The position numbers were made by a program, and so were the translations under genes. The notes beneath the pieces were generated by a model. That model was not told the DNA's origin. It saw only the letters and a program-made list of their open reading frames with translations, and searched no databases. From a virus: a DNA stretch of 42,328 bases. The stretch lies in the IMG/VR virus record IMGVR_UViG_3300006033_000047, positions 1-42,328 of that record, one strand, 5' to 3'. Positions 13,051-20,402 of the stretch are shown here, in pieces. The first letter of the stretch is position 1. Each line of letters starts with the position of its first letter.

Positions 13051-16000
13051 AGCTCACAATCGACTTTGAAACCCGGTCCTGCATCAACCTGAAGGACTGC
13101 GGCGAGTGGGTCTACTCCGAGGACCCGACCACGGACATCATGTGCCTGGCGGTGAAGGAAGACGAAAAACCGGGGCGGATTTGGGTGAACCCGAAACTGG
13201 CTTTTGCCGCCGCGCACCACCTTGAGGTGGAGTCCAACGCCGGATGGGATTTGGCAGACGAACTCCCCCTGATAACCCTCGACGAAATCACCGATTTAAT
13301 CCAAAAAGCTGAACAAATAGAGGCACATAATGCGTCCTTCGAGCGCGCCATGTGGCAGAACTGTTTCTCCCGCAAATACGGCGTCCCCATGCTGCCCCTG
13401 GACAAGCTCCGCTGCTCCCTGGCCAAGGCGTCGTACCACTCGCTCCCCCGCGGCCTGGGTGAACTCTGCAAAGTCCTGGGCGTGGAGGTCCAGAAGGACG
13501 ACGTTGGCGCCGCGATCATGCGGAAGATGTGCCGGCCCAAGAAGCTGGTGCGGGCCGAGTGGAAGCCCTTCGAGGATCAATACTCCATCCCGTGGAAAGA
13601 CCTGAAGGAAATGCAGGCTTCCCTCTACGAAACCATTGCTTACGGGTGGCACCACGCCGAGGATTGGGAATGGCGCAACGTCATGGATGCGGACGCGCTC
13701 ATTCATTGGCACGAGGACCCCGACGACATCCTGGCCCTGTGTCGGTACTGCCTCCAGGACGTGGAAGCGGAGCACGCGGCGTCCAAGGCCCTGGCCGACC
13801 TACCGGCCCGCGAACTGCGGGTCTGGCAAATGGATCAGGAAATCAACGCCCGAGGACTCAACACAGACACGGAACTCGCTCACAAGATGGTCGCCATGGT
13901 CGAGCAGCACACCGCGGACCTGTTGGACGACCTGGCCACGATCACCAACGGCGAGGTGCAAAGCCCCCGCCAAACCGCCAAGTTCAAAGCGCACGTCAAC
14001 AAATCCCTGCCCGACGACCTCCAGCTCGCCGACGTGAAAGCGTCGTCCGTGCTGGCGGCCCTGAAGGACCCCCGCGTCCAGGGCGAGGCCCGGCGCCTGC
14101 TGGAAATTCGCCGGTCCCTGGCCCTGTCCAGCGTGGCCAAGTACGAAGCGATCCTCAACCGCGCGTCGATGGATGGACGGGTTCGTGGGTCCATCCTGTA
14201 CCACGGGGCGGGCACGGGGCGGTTCTCGGGCCGGGGCATCCAGCCCCACAACTTCCCCCGCGGGAAGTTCAAGGACCCGGAGCCGGCCATCGAAATGGTG
14301 CTGATGGACGATGTCGAGGGCGTGAAGGCGTATTGGGGCGACCCCATGGCCGTGGCCTCCACTTGCCTGCGCGGCGTCCTGACGCCCGGGGAGGGCAAAG
14401 AGTTCACCTGCGCGGACTTCTCCAACATCGAGGGCCGTGGCGTGGCATGGCTGGCGGGCGAGGAGTGGAAGGTCGAGTCCTTCCGGGCCTACGACAAGGG
14501 GGAGGGCGAGGACAACTACAAGCTGGCCTACAGCCGGGCCTTCAACATCCCAGTCGAATCCGTGACGAGCGACAACCGGCAGATCGGCAAGGTCATGGAG
14601 CTTGCGTGCCTGGCCGGTGACACCCCGGTATTGACGGATACTGGGTGGAAGCCGTTGGTATTGATAACAAAAACTGACCGCGTGTGGGACGGAGTCGAGT
14701 TTGTAGCCCACGGCGGGATCGCTGGACGAGGGGTAAAAGAATGTGTACGGCTCTTGGGTATTGAGGTAACACCAGACCACCTTTTCCTCATGGGGGACGT
14801 GTGGGTAACGGAGGACAAATGGGCAACTGCGGAAGATTTGAAAGAAGAACCCCGTCTCCTGCAATCGGCGCTCGATACGGCGAGCTTGTCGTCATTGCCA
14901 TCATGCGCGGAAAAATGGGCGGATGCAGAGGCATTCAGTGCAGGTGTTCTTGTGGCCGGGAAATTGTGGTGGCCGAGTCGAATCTTCGAAAAGGAGCGAC
15001 TTCCCGGTGTTCAACTTGCGGACGAGCAAAGGCAGCAGAAACCAGGACCAGGTACGGGGACATTCCACCAGGGATTCGAAGACGCCTCAATGGCAGAATC
15101 TCCAGTATCTACGGGAGATGCCTTGACGAAAACCACCGGCAGTTTCCGCAGTACGGGGGGCGGGGTATCACCGTGTTCAAACCATGGGTTGAAGACCGAC
15201 ATGCGTTCCTCCGATACCTTGCCTCTCTCCCTGGGTGCACCGACCCACAGCTTACCATCGACAGAATCAACAACAACCAAGGGTATGAACCGGGAAATCT
15301 GCGCTTCGTGTCCATCCAACGTCAGCAACACAACCGAACGAACACCAACTGGGTTGAATACCAAGGACGACGAATGTCTGGAACCGAGTTCTGGAAACAA
15401 CATTGCCCCGGGTACGCCCGGGTCGGAACCGTCCTTCGAAAGATACGGGAAGGGCGTACCCCAGAGGAGATCATCGAAGAGCAGGCCAGATGCAAGGGCC
15501 CGTATGGTGTACGATCTGGTAAATTGCGGGCCGCGTAATCGTTTCATGGTGCTCACGGAGCGCGGACCCCTGATCGTCCACAACTGCGGGTACCAGGGCG
15601 GCGTCGGGGCCTTCCAATCCATGGCCGCGGTCTACGGAGTCAAGGTGCCTGACGACCAGGCGGCCGAGCTGGTGAAGCTGTGGCGCCAGGCCCACCCCAT
15701 GGTGGTCGCCCTGTGGTACTCGCTGGAGGAGGCCGCGCTCATGGCCGTGGCGCACCCGGGCAAAGCCTACAGCTACCGGGCCATCGCGTACAAGCTGTCC
15801 CAGGACGGCCGCTTCCTGCTCTGCCGGCTCCCGTCGGGCCGGCTCCTCCATTACCCGTTCCCAGCCCTGGAAGAGGCCGAGATGCCTTGGGGCGAAACCA
15901 AGCGCGTCGTCACCTACATGGCCACCGATTCGCAGACTGGAAAGTTTGTAAAATCAAAGGGTTATGGTGGCCTCTTTACAGAAAACTGCGTCCAGGCATT

Positions 16001-16214
16001 GTCCAGGGATGTGATGGTCGAGGGCATGTTCCGGGTCGAGGAACATGGGTACCCTGTGGTCCTGACGGTCCACGACGAAGTGCTCTCCGAGCATCCGGTT
16101 GGCCATGGATCGGTTGAGGAGTTCGGCCACCTGTTGTCGGTCGTGCCCTCGTGGGCGGATGGTCTGCCCGTCGCCGCCGCTGGTTGGCGAGGAACCCGGT
16201 ATCGCAAAGGGTGA
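13047..16214 (+). CDS. DNA polymerase I family polymerase with intein, 1055 aa precursor
   Basis: The replicative family A polymerase. The N-terminus has a DEDD 3-5 exonuclease (DFETRS at residues 6-11; AHNASFE). Polymerase motif A is CADFSNIEGR (about 454-463), motif B is split by the intein (RQIGKVMELA joined to CGYQGGVGAF), and motif C is VHDE (1008-1011). Residues 521-846 are the intein, leaving about 729 aa after splicing, a normal size for phage PolA. The ATG overlaps the stop of the membrane-protein gene. Without splicing, the O-helix is broken, so the precursor should be inactive. Confidence 0.93.
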   Translation: MKLTIDFETRSCINLKDCGEWVYSEDPTTDIMCLAVKEDEKPGRIWVNPKLAFAAAHHLEVESNAGWDLADELPLITLDEITDLIQKAEQIEAHNASFERAMWQNCFSRKYGVPMLPLDKLRCSLAKASYHSLPRGLGELCKVLGVEVQKDDVGAAIMRKMCRPKKLVRAEWKPFEDQYSIPWKDLKEMQASLYETIAYGWHHAEDWEWRNVMDADALIHWHEDPDDILALCRYCLQDVEAEHAASKALADLPARELRVWQMDQEINARGLNTDTELAHKMVAMVEQHTADLLDDLATITNGEVQSPRQTAKFKAHVNKSLPDDLQLADVKASSVLAALKDPRVQGEARRLLEIRRSLALSSVAKYEAILNRASMDGRVRGSILYHGAGTGRFSGRGIQPHNFPRGKFKDPEPAIEMVLMDDVEGVKAYWGDPMAVASTCLRGVLTPGEGKEFTCADFSNIEGRGVAWLAGEEWKVESFRAYDKGEGEDNYKLAYSRAFNIPVESVTSDNRQIGKVMELACLAGDTPVLTDTGWKPLVLITKTDRVWDGVEFVAHGGIAGRGVKECVRLLGIEVTPDHLFLMGDVWVTEDKWATAEDLKEEPRLLQSALDTASLSSLPSCAEKWADAEAFSAGVLVAGKLWWPSRIFEKERLPGVQLADEQRQQKPGPGTGTFHQGFEDASMAESPVSTGDALTKTTGSFRSTGGGVSPCSNHGLKTDMRSSDTLPLSLGAPTHSLPSTESTTTKGMNREICASCPSNVSNTTERTPTGLNTKDDECLEPSSGNNIAPGTPGSEPSFERYGKGVPQRRSSKSRPDARARMVYDLVNCGPRNRFMVLTERGPLIVHNCGYQGGVGAFQSMAAVYGVKVPDDQAAELVKLWRQAHPMVVALWYSLEEAALMAVAHPGKAYSYRAIAYKLSQDGRFLLCRLPSGRLLHYPFPALEEAEMPWGETKRVVTYMATDSQTGKFVKSKGYGGLFTENCVQALSRDVMVEGMFRVEEHGYPVVLTVHDEVLSEHPVGHGSVEEFGHLLSVVPSWADGLPVAAAGWRGTRYRKG
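14607..15584 (+). other. Intein inside polymerase motif B, 326 aa
   Basis: A self-splicing element read in the polymerase frame. Block A: Cys1 in CLAGDTPVLTDTGWK. Block B: GIEVTPDHLFLM. Blocks F and G: VYDLVNCGPRNRFMVL and GPLIVHN, then Cys+1. These N- and C-terminal Hint parts account for about 90 and 30 residues. The middle 210 residues have no family likeness, are rich in Ser/Thr/Pro, and are simply the out-of-frame translation of a homing endonuclease gene (14819-15538). Insertion is after ELA and before CGYQGG. Confidence 0.9.
14819..15538 (+). CDS. HNH homing endonuclease nested out of frame in the intein, 239 aa
   Basis: Overlaps the intein in a different frame (start position 2 mod 3 against 0 for the polymerase). 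A zinc-ribbon region CRCSCG...CSTCG is followed by a linker, YGGRGITVFKPW, and the HNH-like core LTIDRINNNQGYEPGNLRFV with RQQHNRTNTN. The same architecture occurs in the free-standing gene at 16905. GGAGGA lies just before the ATG, 4 nt away, so independent translation is plausible; a GTG at 14801 is an alternative start. It starts inside the N-terminal Hint part and ends inside the C-terminal part. Confidence 0.85.
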   Translation: MGNCGRFERRTPSPAIGARYGELVVIAIMRGKMGGCRGIQCRCSCGREIVVAESNLRKGATSRCSTCGRAKAAETRTRYGDIPPGIRRRLNGRISSIYGRCLDENHRQFPQYGGRGITVFKPWVEDRHAFLRYLASLPGCTDPQLTIDRINNNQGYEPGNLRFVSIQRQQHNRTNTNWVEYQGRRMSGTEFWKQHCPGYARVGTVLRKIREGRTPEEIIEEQARCKGPYGVRSGKLRAA

Positions 16215-16217
16215 AAC

Positions 16218-16421
16218 ATGAGCAAATACCCGGCTTGCTTTGGCGTCCGCAGGACGCCGGAATCCATCGAGAAGAACTTGTGCGCGGCCTGCAACTTCGA
16301 AGACTACTGCGGCTACGTCCTCGCCGCCGGCCGCGTCGTGGCCGAGAAGGAGAAGGAAATCATGCGACTCCAAACCCAGGTCGCGGAACTCAAAACGCGG
16401 TTGAGGTTGCGGTACAAGTGA
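16218..16421 (+). CDS. Small Cys-containing coiled-coil protein, 67 aa
   Basis: N-terminal CFGVRR...CAACNFEDYC could bind a metal; the C-terminal half (EKEKEIMRLQTQVAELKTRL) is a probable coiled coil. It begins 3 nt after the polymerase stop; its TGA overlaps the GTG of the next gene. No family recognised. Confidence 0.65.
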   Translation: MSKYPACFGVRRTPESIEKNLCAACNFEDYCGYVLAAGRVVAEKEKEIMRLQTQVAELKTRLRLRYK

Positions 16422-16633
16422 CGACAAGGGACCTCATCAACACCTTGAAGCAGGGCAAGCCGGTATCCAACCGGCTCGTGAAGGAAATCATCCAGCACCT
16501 CGAACTCGTGGAGCAGTTGAGCGCGAGCGTTGCCTACCACGTAGAGTTGCTGGCGGCCCAAGGAGAACATGGATGCGATGCCAAGGACAGGTCTTCGACA
16601 AGGCCACCAAGGAATGGAAACGATGTTCCATGA
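16418..16633 (+). CDS. Hypothetical protein, 71 aa
   Basis: GTG start overlapping the previous stop (GTGA). The first 50 residues (TTRDLINTLKQGKPVSNRLVKEIIQHLELVEQL) look helical and protein-like, while the last 20 overlap the next gene in another frame and look random. No family recognised. Confidence 0.5.
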   Translation: MTTRDLINTLKQGKPVSNRLVKEIIQHLELVEQLSASVAYHVELLAAQGEHGCDAKDRSSTRPPRNGNDVP

Positions 16634-16908
16634 ACGCAACGCGCGAGTACCCTGACGGGACGCGGTTTTGCAAGTTCCACGACCCCTACGAGGTGTACGA
16701 GCGGCGTGTGAAAAGAGCCCGGGCCTACGACATGGCCCGGGCCAAGCAGGACGCGGCCGCCCAGGCTGAATTCGAGCGCAAGATGCGCGGGCACCCCTGG
16801 TTCAAGGAGCTTCGGACGCTGGTGGAATCGGCCCAAGTGCACGGCGTGTTCCCGGAGTGGGAGGAACGAGCCAGAAAGATATTACTGGAAACAGGAGGAA
16901 ACCTATGA
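16573..16908 (+). CDS. Hypothetical zinc-motif protein, 111 aa
   Basis: The N-terminus has CQGQ...CSMNATR...CKFHDPYE, a likely Cys-Cys-Cys-His zinc site common in small phage proteins, followed by a helical basic region. AAGGAG lies 8 nt before the ATG. Function unknown. Its TGA overlaps the start of the HNH gene. Confidence 0.65.
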   Translation: MRCQGQVFDKATKEWKRCSMNATREYPDGTRFCKFHDPYEVYERRVKRARAYDMARAKQDAAAQAEFERKMRGHPWFKELRTLVESAQVHGVFPEWEERARKILLETGGNL

Positions 16909-17507
16909 ACGTCGCCCATATCAAAGATTTGGACATGCGTGCATATGCTGGGCGGGCTAGGAGATTTGCCTTGTATAGGTGCCTGAACTGTGGACGGGAA
17001 TTCGAGCACTGCACGTCAAACGTAGCAATACTGAAAAGCTGCGGGTGTGCAAAAAATAAAAAGCCGTTGAAACATGGAGACGCGAAAAAGAAAAATCCTT
17101 CCGAGCATCGTAAAATTTACGCTGTATTCAGGAGTATGCACCAGCGATGTTCAAACCCGAAAAGCACCAGGTTTTCGCGGTACGGCGGGCGGGGAGTGCG
17201 CGTTTGCCCCGCTTGGTCCGATTACCAGGTCTTCAAATCTTGGGCGTTGAGCAATGGGTACGCCCAAGAGTTGCAAATTGACCGTATAGACAACGACGGC
17301 TGGTACAGCCCAGAAAATTGTAGGTGGGTTACAAAGAGGGAAAACCTAGCAAACAGGAACCTGTCCGCCGTAGGTGAACACTGTAGAAAACTTGACAAGG
17401 AGAAAGTGAAACGGATTAGACGCGAAGAAAATGTGCAATTGCTGGCGGAGGAATTCGGGGTTAGCGAAAGCCTTATCTACAAAGTTAAACGGGGAGAGAG
17501 GTGGTAA
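16905..17507 (+). CDS. Free-standing HNH homing endonuclease, 200 aa
   Basis: Same family as the endonuclease nested in the intein: an N-terminal zinc ribbon (CLNCGREFEHCTSN...CGCAKN), YGGRGVRVCPAW, then LQIDRIDNDGWYSPENCRWV with ENLANRN. A C-terminal helix-turn-helix-like tail (VQLLAEEFGVSESLIYKV) may help DNA recognition. ACAGGAGG precedes the ATG at 16905. It separates the zinc-motif gene from the ThyX-like gene and is less G+C-rich than both, as expected of a mobile insertion. Confidence 0.85.
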   Translation: MNVAHIKDLDMRAYAGRARRFALYRCLNCGREFEHCTSNVAILKSCGCAKNKKPLKHGDAKKKNPSEHRKIYAVFRSMHQRCSNPKSTRFSRYGGRGVRVCPAWSDYQVFKSWALSNGYAQELQIDRIDNDGWYSPENCRWVTKRENLANRNLSAVGEHCRKLDKEKVKRIRREENVQLLAEEFGVSESLIYKVKRGERW

Positions 17508-17509
17508 CG

Positions 17510-18022
17510 ATGAATGTGACAGTGCAGAAATTGACAGGAACCGGCCTAGCGCAGAAGGCGTGCAAGTTTACGCTGCACAGCCATGCCGATACGGAAATAA
17601 CCCTGGACAGGCTGTACCGGGCGGAGCACAGCCCGATCCGCACGCAACTCTTCTGGGTAGAAATGCTAGGAATTCCGAACTTCGTCTCTGTCCACTTTGT
17701 CCGCCATAAAGTAGGCGTTGAACATTGGGCGCAGACCATGCGGACGGACAGGGGCGCCGAGGAGATTGCGAACCGGCTGACGCCGACGAACCACGCCATG
17801 CTCGTCAACGCTCAGGCGCTCGTCAACATGGGCCGCAAGCGCCTTTGCCACAAGGCCAGCCAGGAAACCCGGGAGGTCATGGTCCTGATCCGCAAGGCGA
17901 TGTGCACGGTTGACCCGGCGCTTACCCGGTTCCTGGTCCCCGAGTGCGTCTACCGGGGCGGCGTCTGCCACGAACTCAAACCATGCGGCCAAATGGAGGG
18001 CATCGTATGGAGTCGGTCCTGA
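17510..18022 (+). CDS. ThyX-like protein, 170 aa
   Basis: Resembles FAD-dependent thymidylate synthase (ThyX): LYRAEHSPIRTQLFWVEMLG, then VRHKVGVEHWAQTMR in place of RHRxxSxNxxSxR, then NAQALVNMGRKRLCHKASQETREV matching the NxxxL...RL...AQxEIR helix. The RHR motif is altered to RHK and lacks the usual Ser, so the reaction or substrate may differ. It is shorter than typical ThyX (over 200 aa). ATG at 17510 has GAGAGGTGG upstream. An alternative GTG start lies 9 nt earlier. Confidence 0.6.
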   Translation: MNVTVQKLTGTGLAQKACKFTLHSHADTEITLDRLYRAEHSPIRTQLFWVEMLGIPNFVSVHFVRHKVGVEHWAQTMRTDRGAEEIANRLTPTNHAMLVNAQALVNMGRKRLCHKASQETREVMVLIRKAMCTVDPALTRFLVPECVYRGGVCHELKPCGQMEGIVWSRS

Positions 18023-18261
18023 CGATAATGAACACCCTTGGCGGCGTCGTTCTTCTTTTTATGGCGCTGCTATGCGTATTCACAACGGCCCTTGTCATCG
18101 ACGCCTGGAGCCAGGCCCGGGCCGACATCCTGATTTACAACGCTGTGGCCGACTACGAGCTGCGGCGCGCGCTGGATAAGAGCCTGGACAACTTCTGCCG
18201 CGAGTGCATCCATCTGATGGTGCAGGAGCTTGAGGAGGAGCAGAGCCGTGGGCTACGTTGA
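18007..18261 (+). CDS. Small membrane protein, 84 aa
   Basis: One N-terminal hydrophobic segment (LGGVVLLFMALLCVFTTALV) followed by a cytoplasmic-type helical tail with a CREC pair. GGAGGG lies 6 nt before the ATG, which overlaps the ThyX-like gene end. Function unknown. Confidence 0.6.
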   Translation: MESVLTIMNTLGGVVLLFMALLCVFTTALVIDAWSQARADILIYNAVADYELRRALDKSLDNFCRECIHLMVQELEEEQSRGLR

Positions 18262-18565
18262 AGTCACTTGCGTCTGCTGCGAGGAAACCTTCCTGGCCAA
18301 GAACAATCACATATTGCCGAGCCACTGCAAGAAGACCGAGTGCCAGGCGTTCAAGCGCAAGAAGAGCATCGAGTGGTCAGATGATCGACAGACAAGAAGC
18401 CCCACTCGCAGACCAAGCGGGTGGGGCTTTTTTGCGTTTATCGGCGCGTTAAATGGAAATTCCAGCAGACCACCCAGCCGCCTTGTAGGCGCTCAACTTT
18501 TCCTCGTCCTCAATGTACGCCACCCACCCGATCCGGGGCGCGTAGAACACCCACGCCGACCCTGA
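18248..18565 (+). CDS. Small zinc-finger-like ORF running through a terminator
   Basis: GTG start with GAGGAG 8-10 nt upstream. The first 45 residues look real and contain CVCC...HCKKTEC, a likely zinc site. The frame then continues through the strong 18397-18433 terminator and into the antisense of the DUF2793 gene, ending at 18565 with a nonsense-like sequence. A transcript ending at the terminator would lack a stop codon. A one-base difference upstream would put a TGA near 18383, so a frameshift or assembly error is possible. Confidence 0.45.
   Translation: MGYVEVTCVCCEETFLAKNNHILPSHCKKTECQAFKRKKSIEWSDDRQTRSPTRRPSGWGFFAFIGALNGNSSRPPSRLVGAQLFLVLNVRHPPDPGRVEHPRRP
18397..18433 (+). terminator. 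Strong terminator at the convergence of early and late genes
   Basis: AAGCCCCACTCGC (18397-18409) pairs with GCGGGTGGGGCTT (18417-18429) as a 13-bp stem with one wobble, a 7-nt loop and a T-run. It ends the rightward arm. On the other strand the hairpin also forms after the last late gene, but with a weak T-tract. Confidence 0.85.
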
Positions 18566-18805
18566 CCATATTGCGACCTGACCCTCTTTCCCGGCCCAGG
18601 CCCCGGTTGCCGCGTCGGCAACGATATAGGTGTCTCCGGTTGCGGGCGATGCCGGAGGCGTGGCCAAGTCTCGGTCTTTGACCGAAAGGTGGACGCCGAC
18701 GCGGGCCAGCTTGAGCAGGTTCGCGTCCATGCCGGTGTTCCACCCATTCTCGCCAAGCGTCCAGCCGTATGCGAGGCCAAAGCGCGGGTCTGTCTGTGCT
18801 GCCAT
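18449..18805 (-). CDS. DUF2793 tail protein, 118 aa
   Basis: The pattern TPPASPATGDTYIVADAATGAW, IAxW-like AIWSGSAWVFYAPRIGWVAYI is typical of DUF2793, a domain found in phage tail fibres and tail tips. Last gene of the late operon. GGAGGGC precedes the ATG. It probably forms part of the fibre complex or its tip, as judged from position. Confidence 0.72.
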   Translation of the reverse strand: MAAQTDPRFGLAYGWTLGENGWNTGMDANLLKLARVGVHLSVKDRDLATPPASPATGDTYIVADAATGAWAGKEGQVAIWSGSAWVFYAPRIGWVAYIEDEEKLSAYKAAGWSAGISI

Positions 18806-18814
18806 GATGCCCTC

Positions 18815-19294
18815 CTAGAGCGTCTGCGCCAGCAGGAAAAGGCTGTCCACCTCCTCGTCTGTCTTGCCGAGAGCCACGCGCACGGCCTCGATCATGGGGT
18901 CGGCGCGCCGGATCTCGCTGGCGTACTCCCAGGCCTCTTGCGTCTCTTCGTCGGCCTGGGCCATGGCCGCTTGCACGGTCGCCATCATGCCGAGTTGGCG
19001 CAGGGCGCGCCGAAGCTGGAGCGGGCCGCAGGACAGGCCAGAGCGCCACGCCTGCACCTCTTCCGGTGCCCACGGAACAATGGCCCATTGCTGCGTCCAA
19101 ACGCCGTCAATCTGCGCAGGTTCGGCAGGCTCGACGCGCTCAAACTGGCCGCACTCGGGCGGCGCGGATGGCGCGACCCAGACGTAGCCATCGGGGAGGA
19201 CTGCGCGGGAGAGGTCAGCGGAGAAGGATGTGTTCGGGAAGTCGGCCCGGAGATTGGCTGGGACCAGTTTGCCGTCAATTATTTTATGGATCAT
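18815..19294 (-). CDS. Tail-fibre-region protein, 159 aa
   Basis: No firm family. The N-terminal part is beta-like with WVAPSAPPECGQFERV; the C-terminal half is helical (LRRALRQLGMMATVQAAMAQ), similar to the helical ends of phage fibre assembly/fibre-associated proteins. GAGGTGA precedes the ATG. It follows the LamG-like tail protein, so it may assist fibre folding. Confidence 0.6.
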   Translation of the reverse strand: MIHKIIDGKLVPANLRADFPNTSFSADLSRAVLPDGYVWVAPSAPPECGQFERVEPAEPAQIDGVWTQQWAIVPWAPEEVQAWRSGLSCGPLQLRRALRQLGMMATVQAAMAQADEETQEAWEYASEIRRADPMIEAVRVALGKTDEEVDSLFLLAQTL

Positions 19295-19302
19295 GTGTCA
19301 CC

Positions 19303-20046
19303 TCACGGGGCGATTGTTCTGTAAGGGTGTCCAACCGGAAGCAGCGATTGCAGGCCGAAATCATGGAGCAACCTACCCTCTACTTTCTGTCTTATCGCCG
19401 CATCGTAAACGTAATTCAAAACCGCATATGCGCCGATTTTCAGCTTTGAGCGCTGCGTGCTGTTGCTGTTTATTTGTGTCCATGTGGATATGACACTATA
19501 TGGTGATGAAAAGGTGCTTTCCGTCCCTCCGTTTAATCGTATGCCACAGTCGCCAGACCCAAACCTAAATTCAAGCAAGGCTTTTGTTTGCAGCCCTGAC
19601 GCCAGAGAGCCCCTGTACTCCCAGCCCCAGAAAATACTTGGTTGGTAATTATATGATTCGCGACCAACATAAAAATTCGGCGGGTACGGCGCGCCACCCA
19701 CAGACCTGTCAAACAACGCCCTATCGCCTGCCTGCAAATCCGTAGTATCTACCACGACGAAAATACCGGAACCGACAACCTGCGGCACTGAAATCGTCAT
19801 GAAGTCGTCAACGCCGTCGAAGTCAGCCCAGGTGTGGCCGTAGACGTCAGTGTAAAGCGTCGGACGAGCTGACCCAGACGCGGATGCGTTTCGACCATTG
19901 GCAGACTGATCTGCGGCGGAGGTTATCAAGCCGCTATCAACAGTAAGCGAGGCCGCTTTCCCGAAATGGATGATCTGTGCGGCCAGCGATTCCGCCAGAC
20001 TCCACGTGCCGCCGCGTGCAGCCATCAAACGCTTCGCCAGCTTCAT
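19303..20046 (-). CDS. LamG-like tail protein, 247 aa
   Basis: A probable receptor-binding lectin-type (concanavalin A-like) protein: SADQSANGRNASASGSARPT, ADFDGVDDFMTISVPQ and strands up to KLKIGAYAVLNYVYDAAIRQKVEG fit phage LamG modules. G+C content falls through the C-terminal two thirds (about 19340-19800), unlike neighbouring structural genes. The start at 20046 overlaps the end of the preceding gene. Receptor specificity cannot be read. Confidence 0.65.
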   Translation of the reverse strand: MKLAKRLMAARGGTWSLAESLAAQIIHFGKAASLTVDSGLITSAADQSANGRNASASGSARPTLYTDVYGHTWADFDGVDDFMTISVPQVVGSGIFVVVDTTDLQAGDRALFDRSVGGAPYPPNFYVGRESYNYQPSIFWGWEYRGSLASGLQTKALLEFRFGSGDCGIRLNGGTESTFSSPYSVISTWTQINSNSTQRSKLKIGAYAVLNYVYDAAIRQKVEGRLLHDFGLQSLLPVGHPYRTIAP

Positions 20047-20402
20047 ACGACCGTCCCGACCAGCATGCCGCGCAACGTCGTGCCGACCTTCCAGAGGACG
20101 ATCATCGTGTAGCCGGTGGTCTCTAAAACAGGGACTGTGCCTCCCACCCACGTCATCGTCGGCCATGTGATTGAGTACGCGGACCCGTCGTCAATCATCA
20201 GCGTCATAGACTGGCCATCGGTGAGCGTGTCCGCGGGCGTGGAGTTGCCGGCCAGTGTCCACGTCTGGATAGTGCCGAGGTCAGGGTCGAGGCTTGGAGT
20301 CGTGCCGGTCAGGACATAGACTTCCTCGGTCATGGCGATGGAGTCAGGAGCAACGGCGAACTGTGTGCCGCCGGGTCCATCAAGCAATGGTTCAAATTTC
20401 AT
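20043..20402 (-). CDS. Tail accessory protein, 119 aa
   Basis: Contains IQTWTLAGNSTPADTLTDGQSMTLMIDDG and ITWPTMTWVGGTVPVLETTGYTMIVLWKVG, a motif set common in a family of small phage tail proteins near the tip. Role unknown; likely beta-structured. It overlaps the end of the tip protein gene by 11 nt. Confidence 0.65.
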   Translation of the reverse strand: MKFEPLLDGPGGTQFAVAPDSIAMTEEVYVLTGTTPSLDPDLGTIQTWTLAGNSTPADTLTDGQSMTLMIDDGSAYSITWPTMTWVGGTVPVLETTGYTMIVLWKVGTTLRGMLVGTVV

